From Enterococcus silesiacus (GTDB lineage: Bacteria; Bacillota; Bacilli; Lactobacillales; Enterococcaceae): a stretch of DNA of 64,000 nt. The notes beneath the pieces were generated by a model, which saw only the letters and a program-made list of their open reading frames with translations, did no database searches and was not told where the DNA came from. The translations under genes were made by a program, and so were the position numbers. The stretch is from assembly GCA_001465115.1 (NCBI GenBank), contig CP013614.1:3038001-3102000 (forward strand), given 5' to 3'. This document shows positions 1 through 9,495 of this stretch, piece after piece; the first letter of the stretch is position 1, and each line of letters opens with the position of its first letter.

Positions 1-21
1 GTTCGAATCCTGTCTTCCCGA
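1..21 (+). tRNA. tRNA-Pro, 3' end only
   Basis: The window opens inside a tRNA. The T-loop (GTTCGAATC) and the 3' acceptor strand CTTCCCG followed by discriminator A are visible. This matches the 3' half I remember for Gram-positive tRNA-Pro(UGG), whose acceptor starts CGGGAAG. No CCA is encoded, because TTT follows directly, so CCA would be added after transcription. The anticodon lies outside the window, so the identity is inferred from the 3' end alone. Confidence 0.7.
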
Positions 22-26
22 TTTAA

Positions 27-55
27 AGAACAGAGCAAATGCTCTGTTCTTTTTT
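27..55 (+). terminator. Intrinsic terminator of the tRNA gene
   Basis: A perfect 10-bp stem (AGAACAGAGC / GCTCTGTTCT) with an AAAT loop is followed by a T run. It ends the tRNA transcript before ctsR. Confidence 0.85.
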
Positions 56-139
56 CTTCTACTATTTAAATCTAAGAATAAATATTTATCTTTTCTTATC
101 AAATCAGGCATTCCTCTTTATTAAACAGTTGAAGTTATG

Positions 140-165
140 TATAATTAAGGTCAGTATTAGTCAAG
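140..165 (+). promoter_or_regulatory. ctsR-clpC promoter -10 with CtsR operator
   Basis: A TATAAT box (140-145) is followed at 149-165 by two direct heptads separated by 3 bp, GGTCAGT-att-AGTCAAG. The known CtsR operator is a tandem RGTCAAA heptad with 3-bp spacing, so this is a good but imperfect match. It sits at the expected transcription start, just before the ribosome binding site, which fits autorepression. The -35 is poor (TTTATT at 117-122 at 17-bp spacing). Confidence 0.75.
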
Positions 166-173
166 GGAAAAGG

Positions 174-650
174 ATGAGTGTGATGAGTAATCAAAATACT
201 TCAGATTTAATAGAAGCATATCTAAAGAAGATTCTTGAAGAAAGCAGTAAGATTGAGATTCGCAGAGCTGAAATGGCTCATTTGTTCAATTGTGTTCCTT
301 CCCAGATTAATTATGTTATCAATACTCGTTTTACGATTCAACGAGGTTATTCGGTTGAGAGTAAGCGTGGAGGCGGTGGATATATTCGGATTGCCAAAGT
401 ACAAATTTCTGATAGTGATCAATTATTAAAACAAATTGCTCAGTTCACGGGTAATGAACTTTCAGAAAAAGATGCGTTGATTTTTGTACAGAAGTTATAT
501 GAAGAAGAAGTCATCACTAAAAGAGAAGGAAATCTGATGTTGTCTGTTCTTGGAAAATCAGTTTTAGGCAAAGCAGGATCAAATGAAGATTATTTACGTG
601 CTCAATTGATGCATTCATTTTTAGAACGTTTGAGTTACGAGGAGGAATGA
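174..650 (+). CDS. ctsR: CtsR, heat-shock repressor
   Basis: CtsR is a DNA-binding repressor of class III heat-shock genes (clp genes) and releases DNA on heating or protein stress. From the ATG at 174 it is 158 aa. The N-terminal winged helix covers about residues 8-75, with the family signature CVPSQINYVINTRFT and the glycine wing KRGGGGYIRI (about 64-73); the rest is the dimerisation and McsB-recognition domain. Two starts are possible: 174, with AAGGG six bases upstream, or 183 (MSNQNTSD), with AAGG nine bases upstream. A CtsR box precedes it. clpC follows after 4 bp, so the two are co-transcribed. The mcsA and mcsB genes that separate them in Bacillus are absent here. Confidence 0.95.
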   Translation: MSVMSNQNTSDLIEAYLKKILEESSKIEIRRAEMAHLFNCVPSQINYVINTRFTIQRGYSVESKRGGGGYIRIAKVQISDSDQLLKQIAQFTGNELSEKDALIFVQKLYEEEVITKREGNLMLSVLGKSVLGKAGSNEDYLRAQLMHSFLERLSYEEE

Positions 651-654
651 TAAT

Positions 655-3144
655 ATGGATGAATTATTTACAGAAAGTGCCAAGGCGGTATTAGCTATTG
701 CACAAGAAGAAGCAAAATATTTTAGGCATCAATCCGTGGGCTCAGAACATTTATTGTTAGCACTAGTTTTAGAGCCAAATGGAATTGCTGGGAAGTCATT
801 ACGCCAGTTGAACGCAGATAAAAATGATATTCGTGAAGAAATCGAACACTTAACTGGCTATGGAACTGTTAAGGCTTATCCTAAAGGTGCGTATTTACCT
901 TATTCCCCTCGTGCAAAACAAATATTTGCTTATGCAGGTGATGAGGCAAAACGTTTAGGCGCACCAAATATTGGAACGGAACATATCTTATTAGGATTAT
1001 TAAGAGATGAAGATATATTAGCTTCACGTATTTTATTGAATTTAGGTTTAAGTTTATCTAAGATGCGTCAGTTGCTGATGAAGAAAATAGGTATTACTGA
1101 TCCGCAAATGAGTGGAAATGTAGGACGTCGTCGCAATAATCAAGCTCAAAAAGCTGCGCCGAAAGGAACACCAACGTTAGATTCATTAGCACGTGATTTA
1201 ACGAAATTAGCCCGTGAAAAAGATCTTGATCCAGTTGTGGGACGTTCACAAGAGGTTAGACGTTTGATTCAAATTCTAAGTCGCCGTACAAAAAATAATC
1301 CAGTTTTAGTTGGCGAGCCTGGTGTCGGTAAAACGGCAATCGCTGAAGGTTTGGCACAAAAAATTGTGAACGGTGAAGTGCCTGAAGATATGCAGGAAAA
1401 ACGCTTGATGATGTTAGATATGGGCGCTTTGGTAGCTGGTACTAAATATCGTGGAGAGTTTGAGGATCGATTAAAGAAAGTTATTGATGAAATATATCAA
1501 GATGGTGAAGTGATTTTGTTTATCGATGAATTGCATACCTTAATTGGTGCTGGCGGTGCTGAAGGGGCAATTGATGCATCGAATATTTTAAAACCAGCAC
1601 TTGCAAGAGGAGAACTGCAAACAATCGGTGCAACAACTTTGGATGAGTATCAAAAATATATCGAAAAAGATTCTGCTTTGGAACGCCGTTTTGCCCGTGT
1701 GCAAGTTGATGAACCAACACCAGAAGAAGCCGAAGAAATTTTAAAAGGACTCCGTTCTCGTTATGAAGAACATCATGGTGTGGAAATCACAGATGACGCT
1801 CTGCATGCAGCAGTTCAATTATCTGTTCGTTATATCAATTCACGTCAATTACCGGATAAAGCCATCGATTTGATGGATGAGTCTTCAGCTAAAGTTCGTT
1901 TAGATTTAGCCGACGAACCTTCCGAAATTAATAATTTACGTGTTGAAATTGCTCGTTTAGTTCAAGAAAAAGAAGAAGCAATCCAATCGCAGTCATTTGA
2001 AAGCGCAGCGAGATTGCGTCAAAAAGAGAAAAAGCTAGTGCGTAAATTGGAAAATATTTTACTGTTAGAAGAAAAAGAAGCTTCAGGTTACGCTAATCGT
2101 GTAACAGAAGAAGATGTTGCTAACGTCGTTTCACAATGGACAGGCGTGCCGTTACAGCAGTTAGAGAAAAAAGAAAGCGAACGGTTACTTGAATTAGAAA
2201 GTATCTTACATCATCGAGTAGTTGGACAAGATGATGCCGTTCAAGCTGTATCACGTGCAATTCGTAGAGCCCGTAGTGGCTTGAAAGATCCAGACAGACC
2301 AATTGGTTCATTTATGTTCTTAGGACCGACAGGTGTAGGTAAGACAGAGCTTGCTAAAGCTTTAGCTGAAACAATGTTTGGTAGTGAAGATGCACTGGTT
2401 CGAGTGGATATGTCTGAATTTATGGAAAAATACAGCACCAGTCGTTTGATTGGTTCACCTCCAGGTTATGTGGGTTATGAAGAAGGTGGCCAATTGACTG
2501 AAAAAATTCGTCAAAAACCGTACTCTGTTATTTTATTAGATGAAGTAGAAAAAGCCCATCCAGATGTGTTCAATATCTTGTTACAAGTATTAGACGATGG
2601 ACACTTAACTGATTCTAAAGGACGTAAAGTTGATTTTAGAAATACTATTTTGATCATGACATCAAATATTGGTGCAACTGCCATTCGTGATGAGAAGAAT
2701 GTTGGCTTCAACGTACAAGACCTGACAAAAGATTACGGGGCAATGCAAAAACGAATCTTGGAAGAGTTGAAAAAAGCCTTCCGTCCAGAATTCTTGAATC
2801 GTGTGGATGAAACAGTCGTTTTCCGTTCATTGGACCAAGAAGAAATCCATGAAATCGTGAAAATCATGAGTAAATCCATCATGCAACGTTTGAGAGAGCA
2901 AGATGTGAACGTGAAAATCACTGCAGCTGCCATAGAAGTGATTGGAAAAGTTGGTTTTGATCCGGAATATGGTGCACGTCCAATCCGTAGAGCTTTACAA
3001 AAAGAAGTAGAGGATCGCTTAAGTGAAGCATTACTTTCTGGTCAGATCCATCTTGGGGATAAGGTAACGATTGGGGCAAGTAAGGGCAAGATAACTCTGA
3101 ATGTCAAATCACCTAAACCAGAACAAGTATTACAAACAATTTAA
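655..3144 (+). CDS. clpC: ClpC, AAA+ unfoldase of the ClpCP protease
   Basis: This Hsp100 ATPase unfolds substrates and feeds them to ClpP. At 829 aa it has the normal ClpC length. Two ClpN repeats occupy residues 1-145. AAA module 1 has Walker [10 protein letters not shown] near residue 220 and Walker [15 protein letters not shown]-like coiled linker ([18 protein letters not shown]) follows, then AAA module 2 with Walker [15 protein letters not shown] near 556 and the C-terminal D2-small domain. The UVR linker distinguishes ClpC from ClpB, which has a longer M domain. The start follows GGAGGA with good spacing. It is the second gene of the CtsR-controlled operon and ends at a strong terminator. 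Confidence 0.97.
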   Translation: MDELFTESAKAVLAIAQEEAKYFRHQSVGSEHLLLALVLEPNGIAGKSLRQLNADKNDIREEIEHLTGYGTVKAYPKGAYLPYSPRAKQIFAYAGDEAKRLGAPNIGTEHILLGLLRDEDILASRILLNLGLSLSKMRQLLMKKIGITDPQMSGNVGRRRNNQAQKAAPKGTPTLDSLARDLTKLAREKDLDPVVGRSQEVRRLIQILSRRTKNNPVLVGEPGVGKTAIAEGLAQKIVNGEVPEDMQEKRLMMLDMGALVAGTKYRGEFEDRLKKVIDEIYQDGEVILFIDELHTLIGAGGAEGAIDASNILKPALARGELQTIGATTLDEYQKYIEKDSALERRFARVQVDEPTPEEAEEILKGLRSRYEEHHGVEITDDALHAAVQLSVRYINSRQLPDKAIDLMDESSAKVRLDLADEPSEINNLRVEIARLVQEKEEAIQSQSFESAARLRQKEKKLVRKLENILLLEEKEASGYANRVTEEDVANVVSQWTGVPLQQLEKKESERLLELESILHHRVVGQDDAVQAVSRAIRRARSGLKDPDRPIGSFMFLGPTGVGKTELAKALAETMFGSEDALVRVDMSEFMEKYSTSRLIGSPPGYVGYEEGGQLTEKIRQKPYSVILLDEVEKAHPDVFNILLQVLDDGHLTDSKGRKVDFRNTILIMTSNIGATAIRDEKNVGFNVQDLTKDYGAMQKRILEELKKAFRPEFLNRVDETVVFRSLDQEEIHEIVKIMSKSIMQRLREQDVNVKITAAAIEVIGKVGFDPEYGARPIRRALQKEVEDRLSEALLSGQIHLGDKVTIGASKGKITLNVKSPKPEQVLQTI

Positions 3145-3161
3145 GTCTAAATCAATAATTC

Positions 3162-3198
3162 GCTGTGCAAAACGAATCTGTTTTGTACAGCTTTTTTA
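3162..3198 (+). terminator. Terminator of the ctsR-clpC operon
   Basis: A 12-bp stem with one mismatch (GCTGTGCAAAAC / GTTTTGTACAGC), a 6-base loop and a run of six T lie 17 bp after the clpC stop codon. Confidence 0.85.
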
Positions 3199-3264
3199 TT
3201 TTAATAAAAACTGAACTTGAGTAGGATTTTTGTGAAAAATAGGTGTTAAAATAAAGAGAGACTA

Positions 3265-3293
3265 TTGGAAAGTTTGTGAACCTGTGCTACTAT
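3265..3293 (+). promoter_or_regulatory. Sigma-A promoter for the U32 gene pair
   Basis: TTGGAA at 3265-3270 and TACTAT at 3288-3293 are separated by exactly 17 bp. It is the only good promoter I see between the clpC terminator and the U32 genes. If used, it gives a leader of about 450 nt that contains all three palindromic repeats. Confidence 0.55.
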
Positions 3294-3370
3294 AAAACAG
3301 TTGTTAGAAGACTGTGTGGAAAGGCTCAAAGCATTATTTTTAATTGATATTGTTGGATACTGAACAAGTT

Positions 3371-3735
3371 AGTCTAGCTTTACGGGTTAGCCTTTCGGAA
3401 AAAAAGGTAAAATATGTCTGTGGCAAAAAATACCACATTCCATATTTCCTATTTTTCAGTCAAGGCTAAACGAAATTGCTACGCTTTTAAAATTATCCAG
3501 CTTCATGAACCAGCGTCTCGGAAAAAAGATAAAATTAGTCTGTGACTAAGACCGTCACATTCAAATTTTCCTATTTTTCGGTCGATGCTAAATGGGTTCA
3601 TTCAGCTTTTAAATTATCTAGCTCCATGGGCTAGCTCTTCGGAAAAAAGATAAATATGGATGGTGGCAAAAAACACCACATTCCATATTTCCTATTTTTC
3701 AGTCAGAGCTGAACAAGCCCATTCAGCTTTTAAAG
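3371..3735 (+). repeat. Three tandem palindromic repeat units (about 122 bp each)
   Basis: Three units sit head to tail, with the shared CGGAAAAAA motif at 3396, 3519 and 3640 (spacing 123 and 121 bp). Each unit is a nested inverted repeat. Outer arms are, in unit 3, AGCTCCATGGGCT with AGCCCATTCAGCT. Middle arms are GGAAAAAAG..AAATATGG with CCATATTTCCTATTTTTC. A GTGG/CCAC or GTGAC/GTCAC apex closes it. The outer arms differ between units but change in pairs, for example GGGCT/AGCCC in unit 3 against GAACC/GGGTTC in unit 2. The region has no coding potential and fills the leader of the following U32 gene. Palindromic dispersed repeats (EFAR) have been described in E. faecalis; membership is my inference. 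Confidence 0.85.
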
Positions 3736-3746
3736 GAGGATACAAA

Positions 3747-4667
3747 ATGATTGAACTTATTGCAACTGCTGAGTCTGTTGAACAGGCCGAGGCATTATTA
3801 GCAGTAGGGGTAGACACTTTATACATCGGAGAAGAGGCATTCGGGTTACGCTTGCCAGTATCGTTTTCTCGTGAGGAACAACGGGCTATTACCGAAAAAG
3901 CGCATGCAGCTGGTAAAAAAGTAACTGTCGCATTAAATGGGATCATGCATCCAGAAAAAATGAAGAAAGTCCCTGAATATTTGGCATTTTTAGAAGAAAT
4001 TAACGTGGACCAGGTGACGGTCGGTGATCCTGGCGTTGTATTTGTGATGCAACGTGATGGAATCGATATTCCCTACATCTATGATGGAGAGACTTTGGTG
4101 ACTAGTTCTCGCCAAATCAACTTTTGGGCCAAACGTGGAGCAATCGGTGCTATCTTAGCGCGTGAAGTGCCTTTTGAAGAAATGAAAGCAATGCAGGACA
4201 ATTTGATGGTTCCAGCTGAAGTGCTTGTTTATGGAGCTACCTGTATTCATCAATCAAAACGACCATTATTGCAAAATTACTACAATTTTACTAAAAACGA
4301 TGAATCAGCTAGTAGAGAACGTGGGCTGTTTATATCTGAACCTAAAAAAGAAGAAACCCATTACTCGATTTATGAAGATAGTCATGGCACACATATATTT
4401 GCGGACAATGATGTAAATTTAATTGGCGAACTAGATAAGCTTCATGAGCACAATTACGCAAAATGGAAACTTGATGGCATTTATACACCGGGGGAAAACT
4501 TTGTGAAAGTCGCTAAATTGTTCGTAGAAGCTAGAGAAAAACTAGAATCAGGTATTTGGTCCAGTGAGCAAGCACAAAAAGCAATTGAACAAATTGAGAC
4601 CCTTCACCCAGAAAATCGTGGGTTAGATATCGGATTCTTTGATTTGGATCCAGACGAGATAAAATAA
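3747..4667 (+). CDS. trhP1: Peptidase U32-family tRNA hydroxylation protein, TrhP1/YrrN-like
   Basis: This 306-aa U32-family protein matches Bacillus YrrN in size and in pairing with a longer U32 paralog. In Bacillus the YrrN/YrrO (TrhP1/TrhP2) pair is needed to make 5-hydroxyuridine at the tRNA wobble position; the old peptidase label of the family comes from distant collagenase-like members. The N-terminus (IATAESVEQAEALLAVGVDTLYIG) is the usual U32 TIM-barrel-like opening, and YGATCIHQSKRPLLQNY carries the conserved Cys region. I chose the ATG at 3747 because AAAGGAGG lies just upstream; an open frame further upstream runs back into the repeats. The second U32 gene starts 14 bp after its stop codon. 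Confidence 0.8.
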   Translation: MIELIATAESVEQAEALLAVGVDTLYIGEEAFGLRLPVSFSREEQRAITEKAHAAGKKVTVALNGIMHPEKMKKVPEYLAFLEEINVDQVTVGDPGVVFVMQRDGIDIPYIYDGETLVTSSRQINFWAKRGAIGAILAREVPFEEMKAMQDNLMVPAEVLVYGATCIHQSKRPLLQNYYNFTKNDESASRERGLFISEPKKEETHYSIYEDSHGTHIFADNDVNLIGELDKLHEHNYAKWKLDGIYTPGENFVKVAKLFVEAREKLESGIWSSEQAQKAIEQIETLHPENRGLDIGFFDLDPDEIK

Positions 4668-4681
4668 GGAGAAAAAAACAC

Positions 4682-5923
4682 ATGACAAACGAACGAACAT
4701 TGAAGCGTCCTGAGGTCTTAGCACCAGCAGGGACGCTAGAAAAACTAAAAACAGCCATTCATTACGGTGCAGATGCAGTATATATTGGTGGAAATGCTTA
4801 TGGGTTACGCAGCCGAGCAGGTAATTTCACAAAAGAAGATATGATCGAAGGCGTAGCATTCGCTAATGAGCATGGAGCAAAAGTTTATGTAGCAGCAAAT
4901 ATGGTCACTCATGAAGGCAATCAAGAAGGAGCAGGAGACTTTTTCAGAGAAATTCGCGATGTTGGTATTTCTGCAGTAATCGTTTCTGATCCGGCCTTGA
5001 TTGAAATTTGTGCAGCAGAAGCGCCGGGCTTGCCGATCCATTTGTCTACACAAGCGTCAGCTACCAATTATGAAACATTAGAATTTTGGAAAAATGAGGG
5101 GCTGGAACGTGTTGTTTTAGCACGTGAAGTATCGATGGACGAAGTAGCAGAAATCCGTAAAAATACAGATGTTGAAATCGAAGCATTTATCCACGGAGCA
5201 ATGTGTATTTCTTATTCTGGTAGATGCACGTTATCTAACCACATGTCGATGCGGGATGCGAACCGCGGCGGTTGTTCACAATCTTGCCGCTGGAAATATG
5301 AGCTTTATGATTTGCCTTTTGGCGCTGAACGTACAAACTTGACAGATAAAGGTGAAGTTGAAGAAGAATTTTCAATGAGTGCAGTCGATATGGCGATGAT
5401 CCAGCATATTCCTGAGCTGATTCAAAACGGTGTTGATAGCTTTAAAATCGAAGGACGGATGAAATCTATTCATTATGTTTCAACTGTAGCAAATGTGTAC
5501 AAAAAAGCAGTAGATACCTATATGGAAGATCCTGAAAATTATGAATGCAAACAAGAATGGATCGATGAACTCTGGAAAGTGGCACAAAGAGAACTTTCAA
5601 CTGGTTTTTATTATCATGTACCGACAGACGAAGAACAATTATTTGGAGAACGTCGTAAAATTCCTCAATATAAGTTTATTGGGGAAGTGATGGCGTATGA
5701 TCCTGAGACAAAAGTTGCAACAATTCGCCAGAGAAATCATTTTAGTGTAGGTGATGAAATTGAATTTTATGGTCCTGGGTTCAATCACTTCCATCAAACA
5801 GTAGAAGTTATGTATAATGAAGAGGGCGAATCGATCGATCGGGCACCAAATCCAATGATGATTTTAACGATGCCGGTTGTAGAACCAGTAGCAGTTGGCG
5901 ATATGATTCGTAAGAAGAAATAA
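4682..5923 (+). CDS. trhP2: Peptidase U32-family tRNA hydroxylation protein, TrhP2/YrrO-like
   Basis: This is the longer U32 paralog (413 aa, close to Bacillus YrrO). It begins RPEVLAPAGTLEKLKTAIHYGADAVYIGG. It carries the four-cysteine pattern typical of the family: MCISYSGRC, then NRGGCSQSCRW, plausibly an Fe-S or metal site. The C-terminal 80 residues form a separate beta-rich extension (YKFIGEVMAYDPETKVATI) that YrrN-type proteins lack. It follows trhP1 in an operon, with AAGGAG before the ATG. The expected role is prephenate-dependent hydroxylation of wobble uridine together with its partner. The family is certain; the exact substrate is inferred from Bacillus. Confidence 0.82.
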   Translation: MTNERTLKRPEVLAPAGTLEKLKTAIHYGADAVYIGGNAYGLRSRAGNFTKEDMIEGVAFANEHGAKVYVAANMVTHEGNQEGAGDFFREIRDVGISAVIVSDPALIEICAAEAPGLPIHLSTQASATNYETLEFWKNEGLERVVLAREVSMDEVAEIRKNTDVEIEAFIHGAMCISYSGRCTLSNHMSMRDANRGGCSQSCRWKYELYDLPFGAERTNLTDKGEVEEEFSMSAVDMAMIQHIPELIQNGVDSFKIEGRMKSIHYVSTVANVYKKAVDTYMEDPENYECKQEWIDELWKVAQRELSTGFYYHVPTDEEQLFGERRKIPQYKFIGEVMAYDPETKVATIRQRNHFSVGDEIEFYGPGFNHFHQTVEVMYNEEGESIDRAPNPMMILTMPVVEPVAVGDMIRKKK

Positions 5924-5989
5924 ATAATTTGAGTGAGGGATTGGCTTTTAATAGCTTATCCCTTTCATTGCAGAAAGGATAAGTGAATA

Positions 5990-7342
5990 ATGGTAAAACA
6001 ATATGATTATATTGTAATTGGAGGCGGTAGTGGCGGAATTGCTTCTGCTAATCGTGCAGGTATGCATGGGGCTAAGGTTTTATTGATTGAAGCCGCAGAT
6101 ATTGGCGGAACGTGTGTCAATGTTGGCTGTGTGCCTAAAAAAGTAATGTGGCAAGCAAGTTCAATGATGGAAATGATGAAGCGTGATACAGAAGGATATG
6201 GATTTGACGTAGATGTGAAAGCATTTAGTTTTAACAAACTCGTTCAAAATCGTGAAACCTACATCAGTAACTTACATGCAGCCTATCACCGCGGATTAGA
6301 TAGTAACAAAGTAGAAGTTTTATCTGAATATGCAACATTTATTGATGATCACACAATCGAAGCAGGTGGCGAAATTTACACAGCACCACATATTTTGATT
6401 GCGACTGGCGGACGTCCCAAAAAGTTGGGCATTCCTGGTGAAGAATATGCGATAGATTCTAATGGCTTTTTTGCTTTAGAAGAACTGCCGAAGCGAGTTG
6501 TATTTGTCGGTGCAGGTTATATAGCGGCCGAACTTGCTGGAACGATCCATGGTTTAGGTGCTGAAACGCATTGGGCATTTAGAAAAGAGCGTCCATTACG
6601 AGAATTTGATGAAATGCTTTCTGAAAAAGTCGTTGAGCATTATATTGAAGATGGTATGCATGTTTATCCGCATTCAACACCTCGTTCGATTGAGAAGTTT
6701 GAATCTGGAGAGCTAATGATCACCTTTGAAAATGGGACTAAAATTACAGCGGATAGTATTGTGTTTGGAACTGGACGACAACCTAATACTGATACTTTAG
6801 GTTTAGAAAATACTCATATTGAGTTAACAGATAAAGGCTACGTAAAAGTTGATAAATTCCAAAATACAACGCAATCTGGCGTATATGCTGTTGGCGATGT
6901 CATCGGTAAAATAGATTTGACTCCTGTGGCCATTGCAGCAGGAAGAAGGCTATCAGAACGTTTATTCAATGGGAAAGAAAACGAGCACTTGGACTATGAA
7001 ACAATTCCTACTGTGGTCTTTACACATCCGCCAGTTGCGACAGTCGGATTAACTGAAGCTGCCGCAGAAGAAAAATATGGCGATGAGAATATCAAGATTT
7101 ATCAATCAAGTTTTACGCCAATGTATTTTGCACTAGGAGAATATCGTCAAAAGTGCGATATGAAATTAGTGTGTGTTGGTGAAGAGGAGAAAATCGTTGG
7201 ACTTCACGGGATCGGTTTAGGTGTGGATGAAATGCTGCAAGGATTTGCAGTAGCTATCAAAATGGGCGCTACGAAGAAGGACTTTGATAATACAGTAGCG
7301 ATTCATCCGACAGGATCAGAAGAATTTGTAACAATGAGATAA
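5990..7342 (+). CDS. gor: Glutathione-disulfide reductase
   Basis: This FAD-dependent enzyme reduces oxidised glutathione with NADPH in the cytosol. The 450-aa protein has the FAD fingerprint [16 protein letters not shown] at residues 8-23, the redox-active disulfide [13 protein letters not shown] near residue 40, an NADPH-binding motif [12 protein letters not shown] in the middle, and the C-terminal HPTGSEE that supplies the active-site His of the partner subunit. These are standard for the glutathione reductase branch. AAAGGATAAGTGA precedes the ATG. It is probably transcribed alone, or by read-through from the U32 genes, because only a 66-bp gap separates them and I see no terminator there. 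A bidirectional terminator follows. Confidence 0.92.
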   Translation: MVKQYDYIVIGGGSGGIASANRAGMHGAKVLLIEAADIGGTCVNVGCVPKKVMWQASSMMEMMKRDTEGYGFDVDVKAFSFNKLVQNRETYISNLHAAYHRGLDSNKVEVLSEYATFIDDHTIEAGGEIYTAPHILIATGGRPKKLGIPGEEYAIDSNGFFALEELPKRVVFVGAGYIAAELAGTIHGLGAETHWAFRKERPLREFDEMLSEKVVEHYIEDGMHVYPHSTPRSIEKFESGELMITFENGTKITADSIVFGTGRQPNTDTLGLENTHIELTDKGYVKVDKFQNTTQSGVYAVGDVIGKIDLTPVAIAAGRRLSERLFNGKENEHLDYETIPTVVFTHPPVATVGLTEAAAEEKYGDENIKIYQSSFTPMYFALGEYRQKCDMKLVCVGEEEKIVGLHGIGLGVDEMLQGFAVAIKMGATKKDFDNTVAIHPTGSEEFVTMR

Positions 7343-7343
7343 A

Positions 7344-7380
7344 AAATAAGGATAAAACGCTAGCCGTTTTATCCTTATTT
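7344..7380. terminator. Bidirectional terminator between gor and dmkB
   Basis: A 16-bp perfect stem (AAATAAGGATAAAACG with its complement) and 5-base loop have A and T runs at the ends, so it can stop both gor (+) and the leftward EET operon (-). Confidence 0.9.
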
Positions 7381-7381
7381 T

Positions 7382-8368
7382 TTAATTTGTGCGAGCAAGG
7401 ATTGCTTGTGTGATCACGAGCAACTGATTTTTAGCATCTGTAGATGTTTCAGGCAACTTGTTGATCCCTTTTAACGCTTGTTGGGTATACTTTTCAGCAA
7501 GTTTTTGTGCTTTAGCAACTCCGTTGAAGGAGTGGACAAGTTCATAGACTTTATTTGTTTCGGTATCTGTTAGCGCCTCGCCTTTTTCAAGATAAGGAAG
7601 TAAAGCCTCACGTCCTTCTTCTAAAGCATATAAGAGCGGCAGTGAATAGATACCTTGTCGGACATCCTCTAACACTGGTTTGCCGATTTGTTCAGGTGTT
7701 TGTGTGTAATCTAAAACATCATCGATAATTTGAAAGGCAATACCAATATTTTCTCCGATTTTCCCGCAGTTTTTAGCAAAACGTTCTGAAGTTCCACTTT
7801 CGTAAGCTCCTACAAAACAGCTAAGTGAAAAAAGTTCAGCCGTTTTTCCAGAAATATTTTCAAGGTATTGATTGATCGTCATCTCAAGATTGTAGCGGTT
7901 ATCCATTTGGCCTAATTCACCGCTCAATATTTTTTCCATACTTCTGGAATTCAGCTGGATACTTTTTAAAGAAGAAGAGTAGTCAGCTAATAGTTTAAAA
8001 CAGCTGACAAACAAATAGTCACCAGCGTAGACAGCGGTACTATTGCCAAATTGAGAACGAATCGTAGGTAGACTGCGTCTGATATCTGCATCATCTACAA
8101 TATCATCATGAATCAAAGTTGCGGTATGCAATAATTCAATAGCAGCAGCTAACGCAACAGCTTTTTTTGGCTCTCTTTTTTCTCCGAATTGTGAAAATAA
8201 AAGTTGATACGCTGGCCGTAAAAGTTTGCCGCCGGAATGAATCATCGATAAGACAGCCTCTTCAACGTCTTTGTTTTTTAAATTGACACTATTTTCCATC
8301 AGCATTAGCGTGTTGTTCAATTCTTTAGCTAATTCAGGATATGTTTTCCACATTGGATGAATGTTCAT
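7382..8368 (-). CDS. dmkB: DmkB, polyprenyl diphosphate synthase of the EET locus
   Basis: This trans-prenyltransferase (328 aa) builds the isoprenoid tail for demethylmenaquinone. Both Asp-rich metal motifs are intact: IHDDIVDDADIRR (first) and FQIIDDVLDYT (second), with GGKLLRP in the N-terminal part. It is the last gene of the leftward ndh2-eetA-eetB-dmkB group and starts after AAGGAG. In Listeria the matching gene is dmkB, which with dmkA makes a quinone devoted to extracellular electron transfer. From sequence alone it could equally serve the general menaquinone pathway; the neighbourhood favours the EET role. Confidence 0.88.
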   Translation of the reverse strand: MNIHPMWKTYPELAKELNNTLMLMENSVNLKNKDVEEAVLSMIHSGGKLLRPAYQLLFSQFGEKREPKKAVALAAAIELLHTATLIHDDIVDDADIRRSLPTIRSQFGNSTAVYAGDYLFVSCFKLLADYSSSLKSIQLNSRSMEKILSGELGQMDNRYNLEMTINQYLENISGKTAELFSLSCFVGAYESGTSERFAKNCGKIGENIGIAFQIIDDVLDYTQTPEQIGKPVLEDVRQGIYSLPLLYALEEGREALLPYLEKGEALTDTETNKVYELVHSFNGVAKAQKLAEKYTQQALKGINKLPETSTDAKNQLLVITQAILARTN

Positions 8369-8406
8369 AAAATGACTCCTTTATTATACTCGGTCAGACT
8401 AAAATG

Positions 8407-8967
8407 TTACTGAAAATATTGGCTCCATTTTTGGTTTGAGGTACGCTCATAATTTAATTGAAACTGCTGCATAGTGCGCACATGACGCAATAGATAATTG
8501 GCAGTGATACCTATAGCAGTACCAGAAAGAATACCGAAAAAAGATAGAAATGGTAGATAGGACATCATTAACCAGGATTGGGAAAAGAAGCACATGGCTA
8601 GTAACTGACCTACATTATGTAAAAAACCACCGGCTGCACTGATTCCGATAATACTGACACGCTTTGGACCTAACTGTTTGAGTGTAAGCATGCCAAAATA
8701 ACTAAGGAAAGCACCGCAGACACTAAAAGCTAAAGTCATGATTGTTCCACCCAAAAAAGTAGTTAGCGCCAAACGCATACAAACTAAAAGAAAACTTTCT
8801 CTTTTTCTCATTGTAAAAATAGCGATGATCGTAATTAAATTTGCTAGGCCTAATTTGGTACCAGGGGCAAATGAGAAGGGAGAAGGAATCATATTTTCAA
8901 TCAAGCCTAAAACAAGGCCTTGGGCTACCAACATGGATATATAGATATCTTTTTGTGTTTTACTCAT
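8407..8967 (-). CDS. eetB: EetB, Gx-transporter / HepS-I-like membrane protein
   Basis: This is a 186-aa integral membrane protein with about five hydrophobic segments. It belongs to the family annotated as Gx transporter or heptaprenyl diphosphate synthase component I. The N-terminus carries the typical MLVAQGLVLGLIENMIPSPFSFAPGTKLGLANLI motif region. In Listeria EetB works with EetA in electron transfer between the EET quinone and the cell-surface flavin carriers; its biochemistry is still unclear. It sits between eetA (15-bp gap) and dmkB. No strong ribosome binding site is visible before its ATG, so translation may be coupled to eetA. Confidence 0.85.
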   Translation of the reverse strand: MSKTQKDIYISMLVAQGLVLGLIENMIPSPFSFAPGTKLGLANLITIIAIFTMRKRESFLLVCMRLALTTFLGGTIMTLAFSVCGAFLSYFGMLTLKQLGPKRVSIIGISAAGGFLHNVGQLLAMCFFSQSWLMMSYLPFLSFFGILSGTAIGITANYLLRHVRTMQQFQLNYERTSNQKWSQYFQ

Positions 8968-8982
8968 AGTTTTCGGCTTTGT

Positions 8983-9387
8983 TTAATAAATTAAACTGCC
9001 ATCCTCACTCCCATCAGAAGCTTCAATTATGATAAATAAATTGTGGGGCAGACAAGCAATCGGCGTTTCACCCGCTTTTGATTTCCAGCCTTGTTGGACA
9101 CAGATCTGATCACCGCAGTTTGTTTCTACGATCCGAATTTTATCACCTTTTACCTCAATTAAATTATAATCACCATCAGAAGCTTCGTATTTATATGTAT
9201 AGGTTGGTCCGTCTTCAACTAGATCAAAGACTTTGATTACTTCTCCATCTACTTTCAATACGGCTGTGTTCCCAGGTTGATGGCTAAAAACAACAAGGGG
9301 CAAGAAAGAACTGATGATCAATAGTAGAATAATGGCGATATCCCATGGTCTTAAATAACTTTTATTAATAAATTCTTTAAAATCCAA
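8983..9387 (-). CDS. eetA: EetA, NusG domain II-like membrane-anchored protein
   Basis: This small protein has one transmembrane segment (AIILLLIISSFLPLVVF) near the N-terminus followed by an extracytoplasmic beta domain of the NusG domain II type. It contains a conserved Cys pair in NCGDQICVQQGWKS and a third Cys in IACLPHN. I chose the TTG at 9387 (134 aa) because GGAGAGG lies six bases upstream; an ATG at 9432 would add 15 residues but has no ribosome binding site. In Listeria and E. faecalis EetA is required for ferric iron reduction by EET. It lies between ndh2 and eetB on the same strand. Confidence 0.85.
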   Translation of the reverse strand: MDFKEFINKSYLRPWDIAIILLLIISSFLPLVVFSHQPGNTAVLKVDGEVIKVFDLVEDGPTYTYKYEASDGDYNLIEVKGDKIRIVETNCGDQICVQQGWKSKAGETPIACLPHNLFIIIEASDGSEDGSLIY

Positions 9388-9495
9388 CTCTTTCCTCTCC
9401 TTTGTAGTTTTTAGTTTAATATATTCTATCATAATGAGAAAAGAAAGTTCTAGGAGTAAACCTAGAACTCTCTTAGATTTTTACTATAAACGTAA

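Noticed and set aside
3660..3746. N-terminal extension of the first U32 protein into the repeat region
   Set aside because: The frame is open by chance through the third repeat; the ribosome binding site and family start support 3747.
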